This document shows, piece after piece, positions 1 through 10,293 of a stretch of 64,000 nt of DNA (positions are counted from its first letter, which is position 1; each line of letters begins with the position of its first letter). The notes beneath the pieces are model-generated. The model ran no database searches and had not been told where the DNA came from. It worked only from the letters and a program-made list of their open reading frames with translations. Position numbers and translations under genes: made by a program. This DNA is from Blastomussa wellsi (Eukaryota > Cnidaria > Anthozoa > Scleractinia > Plerogyridae), in contig OX393572.1 of NCBI GenBank assembly GCA_947652115.1, positions 15,707,488 through 15,771,487 of the forward strand. The letters are read 5' to 3'.

Positions 1-1110
1 AGACAAGATCTTGGTTCGGGAAGATCTTTGTTAGGGAAGATCTTGGTTATGCAAGATCTTGGTTAGGGAAAATCTTGGTTATGCAAGAACTTGGTTAGGC
101 AAGATCTTGGTTATGCAAGATCTTGGTTAGGCCAGATCTTGGTTTTGCAATATCTTGGTTATGCAAGATCTTGGTTATGCAAGAACTTGGTTAGGCAAGA
201 TCTTGGATAGGGAAGATCTTGGTTAGGCAAGATCTTGGTTCGGGAATATCTTGGTTATGGAAGATCTTGGTTATGCAAGATCTTGGTTATGCAAGATCTT
301 GGTTAGGGAAGATCTTGGTTGTGCAAGATCTTGGTTAGGCAAGATCTTGGTTATGCAATATCTTGGTCATGCAATATCTTGTTTATGCAAGAACTTGGTT
401 AGGGAAGATGTTGGTTCGGGAAGATCTTTGTTAGGGAAAATCTTAATTAGGCAAGATCTTGGTTAGGGAATATCTTGGTTATGCAAGATCTTGGTTATGG
501 AAGATCTTGGTTTTGGGAGATCTTGGTTATGCAAGATCTTGGCTATGCACGATCTTTGTTATGCAATATCTTCGTTATGCAAGAACTTGGTTAGGCAAGA
601 TCTTGGTTATGCAAGATCTTGGTTATGCAAAATCTGAGTTAAACAAGATCTTGGTTAGGGAAGATCTTGGTTAGGGAAGATCTTGGTTAGGCAAGATCTT
701 GGTTATGCAAGATCTTGGTTATGCAATATCTTTTTTATGCAACATGTTGGTTTTGCAAGATCTTGGTTATGCAAGATCTTGGTTAGGGAAGATCTTGGTT
801 ATGCAAGATCTTGGTTATGCAAGATCTTGCTTATGCAAGATCTTGTTTATGCAAGATCTTGGTTAGGCAAGATCTTGGTTAGAGAAGATCGTAGTTATGA
901 CATATCTTGGTTCTGCAAGATCTTGGTTATGCAAGATCTTGGTTATGGAAGATCTTGGTTATGCAAAATCTTGGTTAGGGAAGATCTTGGTTATGCAAGA
1001 TCTTGGTTAGGGAAGACCTTGGTTAGGGAAGATCTTGGTTAAGTAAGAACTTGGTTAGGCAAGATCTTGGTTAGGGAAGATCTTGGTTATGCAAGATCTT
1101 GGTTAAGCAA

Positions 1111-2025
1111 GATAGGGAAGATCTTGGTTCGGGAAGATCTTTGTTAGGGAAGATCTTGGTTATGCAAGAACTTGGTTAGGCAAGATCTTGGTTATGCAAG
1201 ATCTTGGTTATGCAAGATCTTGGTTATGCATGATCTTGGTTATGCAAGATCTTGGTTAGGGAAGATCTTGGTTATTGAAGACCTTGGTTTGGCAAGATCT
1301 TGGTTAGGGAAGATCTTGGTTATGCAAGATCTTGGTTATTGAAGATCTTGGTTAGGGAAGCTCTTGGTTATGCAATATCTTGGTTATGCAATATCTTGGT
1401 TAGCTAAGATCTTGGTTATGCAAGATCTTGGTTAGGCAAGATCTTGCTTAAGGAAGATCTTGGTTATGCAAGATCTTGGTTATGCAAGATCTTTGTTATG
1501 CATGATCTTGGTTATTCAAGATCTTGCTTATGCAAGATCTTGTTTATGCAAGATCTTGGTTAGGCAAGATCTTGCTTAAGGAAGATGTTGGTTGTGCAAG
1601 ATCTTGGTTATGCAAGATCTTGGTTAAGGAAGTTCTTGGTTAAGGAAGAACTTGGTTAGTCAAGATTTTGTTTATGCAATATCTTGGTTAGGCAAGATCT
1701 TGCTTAAGGAAGATCTTGGTTATGCAAGATCTTGGTTATGCATGATCTTGGTTATTCAAGATCTTGGTTAGTCAAGATCTTGGTTATGGAACATCTTTGT
1801 TATGCAAAATCTTGGTTAGGCAAGATCTTGGTTATGCAAGATCTTGGTTATGCAAGATCTTGGTTATGCATGATCTTGGTTATGCAAGATCTTGCTTATG
1901 CAAGATCTTGTTTATGCAAGATCTTTTTTTGGCAAGATCTTGGTTCTGGAAGAACTTGGTTAGTCAAGATCTTGCTTATGCAATATCTTGGCTAGGCAAG
2001 ATCTTGCTTAAGGAAGATCTTGGTT
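1111..2025 (+). repeat. Duplicated block within the minisatellite, copy 1
   Basis: This stretch of variant 16-bp units recurs, in the same order of variants, at 5022-5808. From 1441 onward the match is at a constant offset of 3783 bp and almost perfect; one visible difference is ATTCAAGATC near 1755 against ATTCAGGATC near 5538. Upstream (1111-1300) the offset is 3911 bp, so copy 1 has 128 bp more, exactly eight 16-bp units. The shared order of rare variants, such as the TTTTTTTGG unit near 1924, shows block duplication rather than convergent drift. Confidence 0.85.
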
Positions 2026-5021
2026 AGGGAAGATCTTGGTTATGCAAGATCTTGGTTAGGGAAGATCTTGGTTAGGGAAGATCTTGGTTAAGTAAGAACT
2101 TGGTTAGGCAAGATCTTGGTTAGGGAAGATCTTGGTTATGCAAGATCTTGGTTAAGCAAGATCTTGGTTATGCAAGATCTTGGTTAGGCAAGATCTTTGT
2201 TAGGAAAGATCTTGGTTATGCAATATCTTTGTTATGGAAGATCTTGGTTAGGGAAGATCTTGGTTATTCAAGATCTTGGTTAAGGAAGATCTTGGTTATG
2301 CAAGATCTTGGTTATCCAAGATCTTGATTAGGCAAGATCTTAGATATGCAAGGTCTTGGTTAGGCAAGATCTTGGTTAGGGAAGATCTTGGTTAGGCAAG
2401 GTCTTGGTTCTGGAAGATCTTGGTTAGGGAAGATCTTGGTTATGCAAGATCTTGGTTATTGAAGATCTTGGTTAGGGAAGATCTTGGTTATGCAAGATCT
2501 TGGTTATTGAAGATCTTGGTTAGGGAAGATCTTGGTTAGGCAAGATCTTGGTTATGCAATAGCTTGGTTATGCAATATCGTGGTTAGCTAAGATCTTGGT
2601 TTTGCAAGATCTTGGTTAGGCAAGATCTTGCTTAAGGAAGATCTTGGTTATGCAAGATCTTGGTTATGCAAGATCTTTGTTATGCATGATCTTGGTTATT
2701 CAAGATCTTTCTTATGCAAGATCTTCTTTATGCAAGATCTTGGTTAGGCAAGATCTTGCTTAAGGAAGATGTTGGTTGTGCAAGATCTTGGTTATGCAAG
2801 ATCTTGGTTAAGGCAGTTCTTGGTTAAGGAAGAACTTGGTTAGGGAATATCTTGGTTAGGGAAGATCTTGGTTATGCAAGATCTTGGTCAGGCAAAATCT
2901 TGGTTAGGCAAAATCTTGGTTATGCAAGATCTTGGTTATGCAAGATCGTGGTTATGCAAAGTCTTGGTTATGCAAGATCTTGGTTATGCATGATCTTGGT
3001 TATGCAAGGTCTTGGTTAGGGAAGATCTTGGTTAGGCAAGATCTTGCTTAAGGAAGATGTTGGTTATGCAAGATCTTGGTTAAGGTTTTGGAAGATATTG
3101 GTTATGCAAGATCTTGGTTAGGGAAAATCTTGGTTAGGCAAGATCTTGGTTATGCAAGATCTTTGTTATGCAACATCTTGGTTTTGCAAGATCTTGGTTA
3201 TGCAAGATCTTGGTTAGGGAAGATCTTGGTTATGCAAGATCTTGGTTATGCAAGATCTTGGTTAGGGAAGATCTTGGTTATGCAAGATCTTGGTTATGCA
3301 ACATTATGGTTTTGGAAGATCTTGGTTAGGGAAGATCTTGGTTTTTGCAAGACTTTGGTTATGCAAGAACTCGGTTATGCAAGATCTTTGTTATGCAACA
3401 TCTTGGTTTTGCAAGATCTTGGTTATGCAATATCTTGGTTATGCAAATCTTGGTTAGTCAAGATCTTGCTTATGCAATATCTTCGTTATTCAAGGTCTTG
3501 CTTAAGGAAGATATTGGTTATGCAAGATCTTGGTTATGCAAGATCTTGGTTAGGGAAGATCTTGGTTATGCAAGATCTTGGTAAGGGAAGATCTTGGTTA
3601 TGCAAGATCTTGGTTATGCAAAAACTTGGCTAGGTAAGATCGTGGTTATGCAAGATCTTGGTTAGGGAAGATCTTGGTTATGCAAGATCTTGGTTAGGCA
3701 AGATCTTGGTTATGCAAGATCTTGGTTAGGCAAGATCTTGGTTAGGGAAGATCTTGGTTATGCAAGATCTTGGTTATGCAAGATCTTGGTTATGGAAGAA
3801 CTTGGGTAGGCAAGATCTTAGTTATGGAAGATCTTGGTTATGCAAAATCTTGGTTACGCAAAATCTTGGTTAGGGAAGATCTTGGTTAGGGAAGATCTTG
3901 GTTAGGGAAGATCTTGGTTAGGCAAGATCTTGGTTTTGCAAGATCTAGGTTAGGGAAGATCTTGGTTATGCAAGATCTTGGTTAGGCGAGATCTTGGTTA
4001 TGCAAGATCTTGGTTATTCAAGATATTGGTTATGCAAGATCTTGGTTATGCAAGATCTTGGTTTTGCAAGATCTTGGTTATAGAAAGATATTGGTTATGC
4101 AAGATCTTGGTTCGGGAAGATCTTGGTTAGGGAAGATCTTGGTTATACAAGAACTTGGTTTGGCAAGATCTTGGTTATGCAATATCTTGGTTAGGCAAGA
4201 TCTTGGTTTTGCAAGATCATGGTTAGTCACGATCTTGCTTATGCAATATCTTGGGTAGGCTAGATCTTGGTTATGGAAGATCTTGGTTAGGGAAGATCTT
4301 GGTGAGGGAAGATTTTGGTTATGCAAGATCTTGGTTATGCAAGATCTTGGTTATGCAAGAACTTGGCTAGGCAAGATCTTGGTTATGGAAGATCTTGGTT
4401 ATGCAAAATCTTGGTTAGGCAAGATCTTGGTTAGGAAAGATCTTGGTTAGGGAAGATCTTGGTTAGGCAAGATCTTGGTTAGGCAAGATCTTGGTTAGGG
4501 AAGATCTTGGTTATGCAAGATCTTGTTTATTCAAGATCTTGATTATGCAAGATCTTGGTTATGCAAGATCTTGGTTATGCAAGATATTGGTTATGCAAGA
4601 ACTTGGTTCGGGAAGATCTTGGTTAGGGAAGATCTTGGTTATGCAAGAACTTGGTTTGGCAAGATCTTGGTTATGCAATATCTTGGTTAGGCAAGATCTT
4701 GGTTATGCAAGATCATGGTTAGTCAAGATCTTGCTTATGCAATATCTTTGTTAGGCAAGATCTTGCTTAAGGAAGATCTTGGTTATGCAAAATCTTGGTT
4801 ATGCAAGATCTTGGTTATCCATGATCTTGGTTATGCAAGGTCTTGGTTAGAGAAGATCTTGGTTAGGCAAGATCTTGGTTATGCAATATCTTGGTTATAA
4901 AATATCTTGGTTATGCAAGATCTTGGTTATGCAGGATCTTGGTTAGGCAAGATCTTGCTTAAGGAGGATCTTGGTTATGCAAGCCCTTAGTTATGCAAGA
5001 TCTTGGTTATGCAAGATCTTG

Positions 5022-5808
5022 GATAGGGAAGATCTTGGTTCGGGAAGATCTTTGTTAGGGAAGATCTTGGTTATGCAAGAACTTGGTTAGGCAAGATCTT
5101 GGTTATGCAAGATCTTGGTTATGCAAGATCTTGGTTATGCATGATCTTGGTTATGCAAGATCTTGGTTAGGGAAGATCTTGGTTATTGAAGACCTTGGTT
5201 TGGCAAGATCTTGGTTAGGCAAGATCTTGCTTAAGGAAGATCTTGGTTATGCAAGATCTTGGTTATGCAAGATCTTTGTTATGCATGATCTTGGTTATTC
5301 AAGATCTTGCTTATGCAAGATCTTGTTTATGCAAGATCTTGGTTAGGCAAGATCTTGCTTAAGGAAGATGTTGGTTGTGCAAGATCTTGGTTATGCAAGA
5401 TCTTGGTTAAGGAAGTTCTTGGTTAAGGAAGAACTTGGTTAGTCAAGATTTTGTTTATGCAATATCTTGGTTAGGCAAGATCTTGCTTAAGGAAGATCTT
5501 GGTTATGCAAGATCTTGGTTATGCATGATCTTGGTTATTCAGGATCTTGGTTAGTCAAGATCTTGGTTATGGAACATCTTTGTTATGCAAAATCTTGGTT
5601 AGGCAAGATCTTGGTTATGCAAGATCTTGGTTATGCAAGATCTTGGTTATGCATGATCTTGGTTATGCAAGATCTTGCTTATGCAAGATCTTGTTTATGC
5701 AAGATCTTTTTTTGGCAAGATCTTGGTTCTGGAAGAACTTGGTTAGTCAAGATCTTGCTTATGCAATATCTTGGCTAGGCAAGATCTTGCTTAAGGAAGA
5801 TCTTGGTT
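5022..5808 (+). repeat. Duplicated block within the minisatellite, copy 2
   Basis: Second copy of the 1111-2025 block, shorter by 128 bp (eight units). A further partial copy follows immediately: units at about 5505-5700 recur at about 5809-6004, offset 304 bp, which is 19 units. All length changes are whole multiples of 16 bp, as expected for unequal exchange in register. Confidence 0.85.
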
Positions 5809-6721
5809 ATGCAAGATCTTGGTTATGCATGATCTTGGTTATTCAAGATCTTGGTTAGTCAAGATCTTGGTTATGGAACATCTTTGTTATGCAAAATCTT
5901 GGTTAGGCAAGATCTTGGTTATGCAAGATCTTGGTTATGCAAGATCTTGGTTATGCATGATCTTGGTTATGCAAGATCTTGCTTATGCAAGATCTTGTTT
6001 ATGCAAGATCTTGGTTAGGCAAGATCTTGCTTAAGGAAGATCTTGGTTATGCAAGATCTTGGTTATGCAAGATCTTGGTCATGCAAGATCTTGGTTATGG
6101 AAGATCTTGGTTATGCAATGTCTTGGTTAGGGAAGATCTTTGTTATGGACGAACTTGGTTAGGCAAGATCTTGGTTATTTAATATCTTTGTTATGCAAGA
6201 TCTTGGTTATGCATTATCTTGGTTAGGCAAGATTTTGGTTATTTAATATCTTGGTTATGCAAGATCTTGGTTATTCAATGTTTTGGTTAGGCAAGATTTT
6301 GGTTATGCAAGATCTTCGTTACTCAAGATCTTGGTTAAGCGAGATCTTTGTTATGGAAGATGTTGGTTATGCAAGATCTTGGTTATGCAAGATCTTGGTT
6401 ATGGAAGATTTTGGTTATGCAAAAACTTCGTTAGGCAAGATCTTGGTTATGGAAGATCCTTGTTATGCAAGATCTTGGTTATGCAAGATCCTGGTTATGC
6501 AAAAACTTCGTTAGGCAAGATCTTGGTTATGCAAGATCCTTGTTATGCAAGATCTTGGTTATGCAAGATCCTGGTTATGCAATATCTTGATTGTGGAAGA
6601 TCTTTGTTATGGATGAACTTGGTTAGGCAAGATCTTGGTTATTTAATATCTTTGTTAGTCAAGATCTTGGTTATGCAATATCTTGGTTAGGCAAGATCTT
6701 GGTTATGCAATATCTTGGTAA

Positions 6722-6737
6722 GGCAAAACAAAACTGA
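6722..6737. other. Orientation switch of the 16-bp repeat
   Basis: To the left the array reads GGTTATGCAAGATCTT on the + strand. To the right it reads AAGATCTTGCATAACC, the reverse complement. The changeover lies in a short non-repeat linker (GCAAAACAAAACTGA). The two arms therefore form a very large imperfect inverted repeat with almost no spacer. The junction could be a real inversion breakpoint or an assembly join. Confidence 0.85.
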
Positions 6738-6993
6738 GATCTTGTATAACCAAGATCATGCATAGCCAAGATCGTGCCTAACCAAGATCTTGCATAAGTA
6801 AGATCTTGCCTTACCAAGATATTACCTAACCAGGATCTCACCTAACCAAGGTCTTGCTTAACCAGGATCTTGTATAACCAAGATCATGCATAGCCAAGAT
6901 CGTGCCTAACCAAGATCTTGCATAAGTAAGATCTTGCCTTACCAAGATATTACCTAACCAGGATCTCACCTAACCAAGGTCTTGCTTAACCAG
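6738..6993 (-). repeat. Two perfect 128-bp tandem copies (8-mer of the 16-bp unit)
   Basis: Positions 6738-6865 and 6866-6993 are identical as read, base for base, including rare variants (CATAGCC, ATAAGTAAG, CAGGATCTCACC). 128 bp is exactly eight 16-bp units. A third copy starts at 6994 but diverges after about 20 bp. This is the most recent homogenisation event in the otherwise degraded reverse arm. Confidence 0.93.
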
Positions 6994-7091
6994 GATCTTG
7001 TATAACCAAGATCTTGCATAACCAAGATCTTGCCTAGTGAAGAACTCGCATAACCAACATCTTGCGTTACCAAGATCATGCGTAACCAAGA

Positions 7092-7190
7092 TAGCCCTTG
7101 TTATAACCTGTATATATCGTAAGTAATTTCACTAAGTAATTGTTTTGTAAGGAATAAATATATATATTAAAAATAAAAAAAAAATAAAAA
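7092..7190. other. AT-rich non-repeat insert in the minisatellite
   Basis: About 100 bp of sequence unrelated to the 16-bp unit, rich in A and T, with a TATATATAT run and an A-rich stretch just before the repeat resumes at 7191. I see no ORF or recognisable element. The A-rich right end could be the tail of a small retroposed fragment, but no target-site duplication is clear. Confidence 0.6.
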
Positions 7191-7928
7191 ATGCGTAACC
7201 AAGATGTTGTAAAACCAAGATCTTGCCTAACAAAGATCTTGCCATCAAAGATCTTGCGTTAATAAGATCTTACCTAACAAAGATCCTTCCTAACCAAGAT
7301 TCTCCCTACCCAAGATGTTGCATAGCCTAGATCTTCACTAACCTAGATCTTGCATAACCAAGATATATCGTTACGAAAATCTTGCGTAACCAAGTTTTTT
7401 TAAAACCAAGATCTTGCCTAACAAAGATCTTGCCTTACCAAGATATTACCTAAGCAGGATCTTACCTAACCAAGATCTTGCTTAACCAAGATCGTGCATA
7501 ACCAAGATCTTGCATAACCAAGATCTTGCCTAACCAAGAACTTCCATAACCAAGATCTTGGTTAACGAAGAATCCGGCACAACCAAGAACTTGCATAACC
7601 AATATCTTGCTTAACCAAGATCTCGCGAAGCATAGATGTCGCATAACCAAGCCTTTGCAAAACCAAGATCTTGCATAACCAAGACCTTGCAAAGCCAAGA
7701 GCTTTCATAAGCAAGATGTTCCAACAACAAACATCTTGCATAACCACGATTTATCCTAACACAGATCTTACCTAACCAAGTTCTTCCATAGCCTAGATCT
7801 TCTTTAACCAAGATCTTGCATAACCAAGATTTATGCTAACCTAAATCTTACCTAAGCAAGATATTGCATAGCCAAGATTTCACGAAACCAAGACCTTAAA
7901 TAACCAACATCTTGCAGGCGTGGCCTAG

Positions 7929-7939
7929 CGGCCTAGTGG
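7929..7939 (+). promoter_or_regulatory. Pol III A box of the SINE head
   Basis: CGGCCTAGTGG matches the TRGCNNAGYGG-type A box except for its first base. It starts 44 bp before the B box, which is normal tRNA spacing. An alternative A box (TGGCCTAGCGG) sits 8 bp upstream at 7921-7931 because of the short duplication. Confidence 0.6.
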
Positions 7940-7972
7940 TCAGTTCGCTGGACTTGTAATCAGGTGGTCCCG

Positions 7973-7983
7973 GGTTCGAGTCC
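7973..7983 (+). promoter_or_regulatory. Pol III B box of the SINE head
   Basis: GGTTCGAGTCC is an exact match to the GGTTCRANYCC B-box consensus and lies in the T-arm position of the tRNA-like head. Confidence 0.75.
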
Positions 7984-8185
7984 TCCTCCCTGCCACTAAA
8001 ACGGATTTCTTCGGTGCTCCCGAATTCAACTCCTCCACGCTTTATAAATAGCCAACTGGTCTGCCTCCTGCCACTTGGGATTTTTAAGAACTTTCTGTTT
8101 TATTTAAAATATTTTTTATGTATTTACAGTGTCCCCAATTAGCACAGTGGTGCTAAATACATTGACACTTAAATAAAGTTTTTAC

Positions 8186-8196
8186 TATTATTATTA

Positions 8197-8274
<78 letters not shown>
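8186..8274 (+). repeat. (ATT)n microsatellite, SINE tail
   Basis: About 89 bp of TTA/ATT trinucleotide with one TTG interruption near 8198-8200. It directly follows the AATAAA-containing SINE 3' end and is best read as its expanded tail. Confidence 0.95.
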
Positions 8275-8737
8275 GAGATCCGGCTCAACCTAAATTTTGC
8301 ATAACCAATATATTGCAACGAAGATCTCTAACAACCGAAATCTTGCATAACCAATATCTTACATAACCAAGATCTTGCCTAACAAGGATCTTCCCTAACC
8401 AAGATCTTGCAAAACCAAGATCCTGCATAACAAACATCTTCCATAACTAAGATCTTGCATAAACAATATATTGTATGACAAAGATCTTGCAAAACCAACA
8501 TCTTGCATTACCAAGATTTTGCATAACCAAGATCTTGCATAACCAAGATCCTGCATAACAAAGATCTTCCATAACCAAGATCTTGCATGATCAAGATATT
8601 GCATGACAAAGATCTTGCATAACCAAGACCTCGCATAACCAAGATCTTGCATGACCAAGATCTTACAAAACCAAGATCTTGCATAACCAAGATCTTACAT
8701 AACAAAGGTCTTGCAAAACCAAGATACTGCATAACAA
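8275..8737 (-). repeat. 16-bp minisatellite array, reverse arm, part 2
   Basis: Continuation of the reverse-oriented 16-bp array after the SINE, with many variant units (CCTGCATAACAAAG, ATATTGCATGAC). It decays into non-repeat sequence around 8737 (last unit ATAACAAAGATG). The pseudo-ORFs on the minus strand here are periodic repeat translations only. Confidence 0.9.
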
Positions 8738-10231
8738 AGATGTATACGCGTGACTATAGGTGGGGTGAACAAATGTTCTAAAACTGGTGGAAACCAAAGT
8801 GTAGAAATAAAAATGGCTTGCAACCGGAATGAGTTTTGCAATTCCGAAGCCGGTGAGAATGTGTCATCCCCGAGTGCACCTGTGTTTCCGCAGTGGAGTA
8901 TATAGACGTAAAGAGAAAGAGAATTGTGGCGTACTATTTGGCGCGCAAAGTGACAGCGGCGCTCTCCTGCCAACGGGCCTGCTGCTAAGAAATTTCTTTT
9001 GCCAGATGTTTTTGCCCGCCTGGTTGTTAGAAGGACATCATTAAGTTTGGAAAGTCTATGGCATATCTTTAAAGAACCGAGATATGCTGTTCCTCCCTGA
9101 TCGCTGAGAGCGTTTATCGACGCTGGCGTCAAAACTTAGGGACTGGGTGAAACACAGAGCCAGGCGCGAAGCTAAGTCTAGAAGCAATTCTTAGCAAAAG
9201 CGGATATATTGGCGTGAGTTGTGACCGTCTTGCCAAAGATTGGCCTGTCGGAAGTTTGGAATTGCTTGTAGACTTAGTATGAATTGTGTAAATAGTCGCT
9301 TTCTACCTCGCCGTGTTGAACTGACTCAGCGATATCCCATAATATTCTTTCATACTGTAACGGTTGCATTCGGTCATGAGACGATTGTTCCAGTGTTACG
9401 GCTGATTATGCTATAAGTGCCAAATCAACAGCGAAAGAAATTTAGGCCCAAGAAAGTGAAATATTCAGTTATTAAGGTCAATAAAGTAGCCCTTTCTCCC
9501 CTCTTTCTAAGGAGAATGTGGCGCTCGATGGTAAATTCTCGTAATTGCGTTACAAGGTGCCACGCGATAATGGGGATGGTTATTATGGACTATATCCCGT
9601 TCAGTCAGGAGAAGAAGACATGGACGCTGCAATTGGTAGACTTGGTTTTGACAGCTGTTTGTAGAGCAACTGAGAAGCTAAGGATCGAGAGGTAAGAAAT
9701 ACGATTACTTAATAATCCGTTAGCGATCGGCGAGTCGTGTCAGCCAAAGATACGAATAGTAGCACACCACAAAACTCCACCACGAGCGTGCAATGTTGAT
9801 TTCCGCAGCGTGATCTCGAACTAACTGCCTCGGCTTTTTCATTTACGCTTGGTGGTACCTTACAATAAGTTTTACGGACCGCTTAAGTCTTGAATTTGAA
9901 GTGCCGGTAAAGCTTATTTCAGTAAACCATGTTTATCTGGAGAGACCGACTAATCGCAACTGCAAGTTGTTGTTGTTACAGTGTTGTTACAATGCAAATG
10001 TTGTCGAGTAACATTGTCGCCTGTTTCAAAAGGTCTAACAGAGATTCGACTCTTGAAGTCTAATTGTCGTTCTTGTTATAATCATAGGCATTGCTTTCCG
10101 TCAGTTGTTACGTACGTGTATTTTTCAGTTCGGCCAATCTCTATACGTGAGGTTCAAAACTAGTTGCTGATTCCTTTTTAGCCCGCGCACTTCACATAAG
10201 AACTCAATTAAAATGACCTAGCTCTCCAGGA
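8738..10231. other. Low-copy spacer between the minisatellite and the SINE fragment
   Basis: About 1.5 kb of balanced, non-repetitive sequence, the only such stretch of this size in the window. Several 60-145 codon ORFs occur but none carries a domain I recognise, and most begin at GTG or TTG rather than ATG. The one ATG-initiated ORF of note (8829-9044, 71 codons) is rich in Cys and Leu and shows no motif. A TATATA-like word lies at 8899-8905 and a good splice-donor word (AGAG/GTAAGA) at 9688-9697, so an exon of an unrecognised gene or transcript cannot be ruled out. A strong stem-loop lies at 9172-9277. Confidence 0.6.
9172..9277. other. Long stem-loop (19-bp arms, 18 paired)
   Basis: The left arm 9172-9190 (CTAAGTCTAGAAGCAATTC) and the right arm 9259-9277 (GAATTGCTTGTAGACTTAG) are reverse complements at 18 of 19 positions, with a 68-nt loop. 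Inside the loop a smaller TTGGC/GCCAA stem (9209-9213 with 9232-9236) can form. This could be a structured non-coding RNA, the ends of a tiny inverted-repeat element, or chance. It is not a recognised RNA family to me. Confidence 0.6.
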
Positions 10232-10238
10232 GTTCTCG

Positions 10239-10249
10239 TAGCTCAGTGC
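10239..10249 (+). promoter_or_regulatory. Pol III A box of the SINE fragment
   Basis: TAGCTCAGTGC fits the A-box consensus up to its last base, where G is usual. Confidence 0.6.
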
Positions 10250-10282
10250 ATAGAGCACCCTCCCGGTGTTCGGGAGGTCATG

Positions 10283-10293
10283 GGTTCGATTCC
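10283..10293 (+). promoter_or_regulatory. Pol III B box of the SINE fragment
   Basis: GGTTCGATTCC is an exact B-box match, 44 bp downstream of the A box. Confidence 0.75.

Larger units (their letters stand above)
1..6721 (+). repeat. 16-bp palindromic-core minisatellite array, forward arm
   Basis: Head-to-tail array of a 16-bp unit, about 420 copies, running from the first base, so its left end is outside the window. The unit is GGTT followed by a variable 4-mer (mostly ATGC, AGGC, AGGG or ATGG) and then AAGATCTT. The 8-bp AAGATCTT is a perfect palindrome containing a BglII-type AGATCT site; it is the best conserved part, with single-base variants such as AATATCTT, AAGAACTT and CATGATCTT scattered through. 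Because 16 is not a multiple of 3, a reading frame cycles through three phases, giving 16-residue periodic pseudo-peptides of up to 185 codons. These are arithmetic by-products, not genes. There is no unique flank or promoter in the array. Function unknown; a subtelomeric or heterochromatic minisatellite is the simplest reading. Confidence 0.95.
6738..7913 (-). repeat. 16-bp minisatellite array, reverse arm, part 1
   Basis: The same 16-bp family as the forward arm, in opposite orientation and clearly more diverged: variants such as TTTATGCTAACC and CTTCCATAACC, and irregular unit lengths, are common. It is interrupted by an AT-rich insert at 7092-7190 and ends at the SINE that begins at 7914. 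Minus-strand pseudo-ORFs around 7462-7811 have the same 16-residue periodic peptide as the forward arm and are not genes. Confidence 0.9.
7914..8274 (+). mobile_element. tRNA-derived SINE with (ATT)n tail, inserted in the minisatellite
   Basis: Three-part SINE. The head (7914-7993) is tRNA-like: GCAGGCG at the 5' end can pair imperfectly with CCCTGC at the 3' end, there is an anticodon-arm-like CTTGTAA loop, and a perfect internal promoter B box GGTTCGAGTCC. The body runs 7994-8171. The 3' end carries AATAAA at 8172-8177 followed by a long ATT/TTA tract. Compared with a normal tRNA the head is 80 nt instead of about 72, because GGCCTAG(C/T) is duplicated around 7922-7937. From memory the body and tail resemble coral and other anthozoan SINEs. 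Minisatellite units continue on both sides, so it inserted into the array. No clear target-site duplication is visible. Confidence 0.85.

Noticed and set aside
3076..3633. 185-codon ORF in the 16-bp minisatellite
   Set aside because: It is a 16-residue periodic translation (48 nt is three units). Similar ORFs appear wherever the TAGG variants do not fall in frame. It does not look like a protein gene.
7914..7993. Functional tRNA gene (TGT-like anticodon)
   Set aside because: The head is 8 nt too long, has mismatches in the acceptor, anticodon and T stems, and continues into a SINE body with an ATT tail.
1..8737. CRISPR array
   Set aside because: The repeats are only 16 bp with no unique spacers, no cas genes and a eukaryotic context.
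8829..9044. 71-codon ATG-initiated ORF
   Set aside because: Short, no motif, no clear gene context. Kept only as a remark in the spacer entry.
8695..9132. 145-codon minus-strand ORF
   Set aside because: It starts at TTG, ends inside the minisatellite and shows no domain I recognise.
9417..9695. 92-codon ORF
   Set aside because: Its first codon is GTG directly after a TAA, which is not a normal eukaryotic start. The first ATG is about 32 codons in, and no domain is visible.
9981..10163. 60-codon ORF in the low-copy spacer
   Set aside because: It begins with GTG, is short and shows no recognisable motif.
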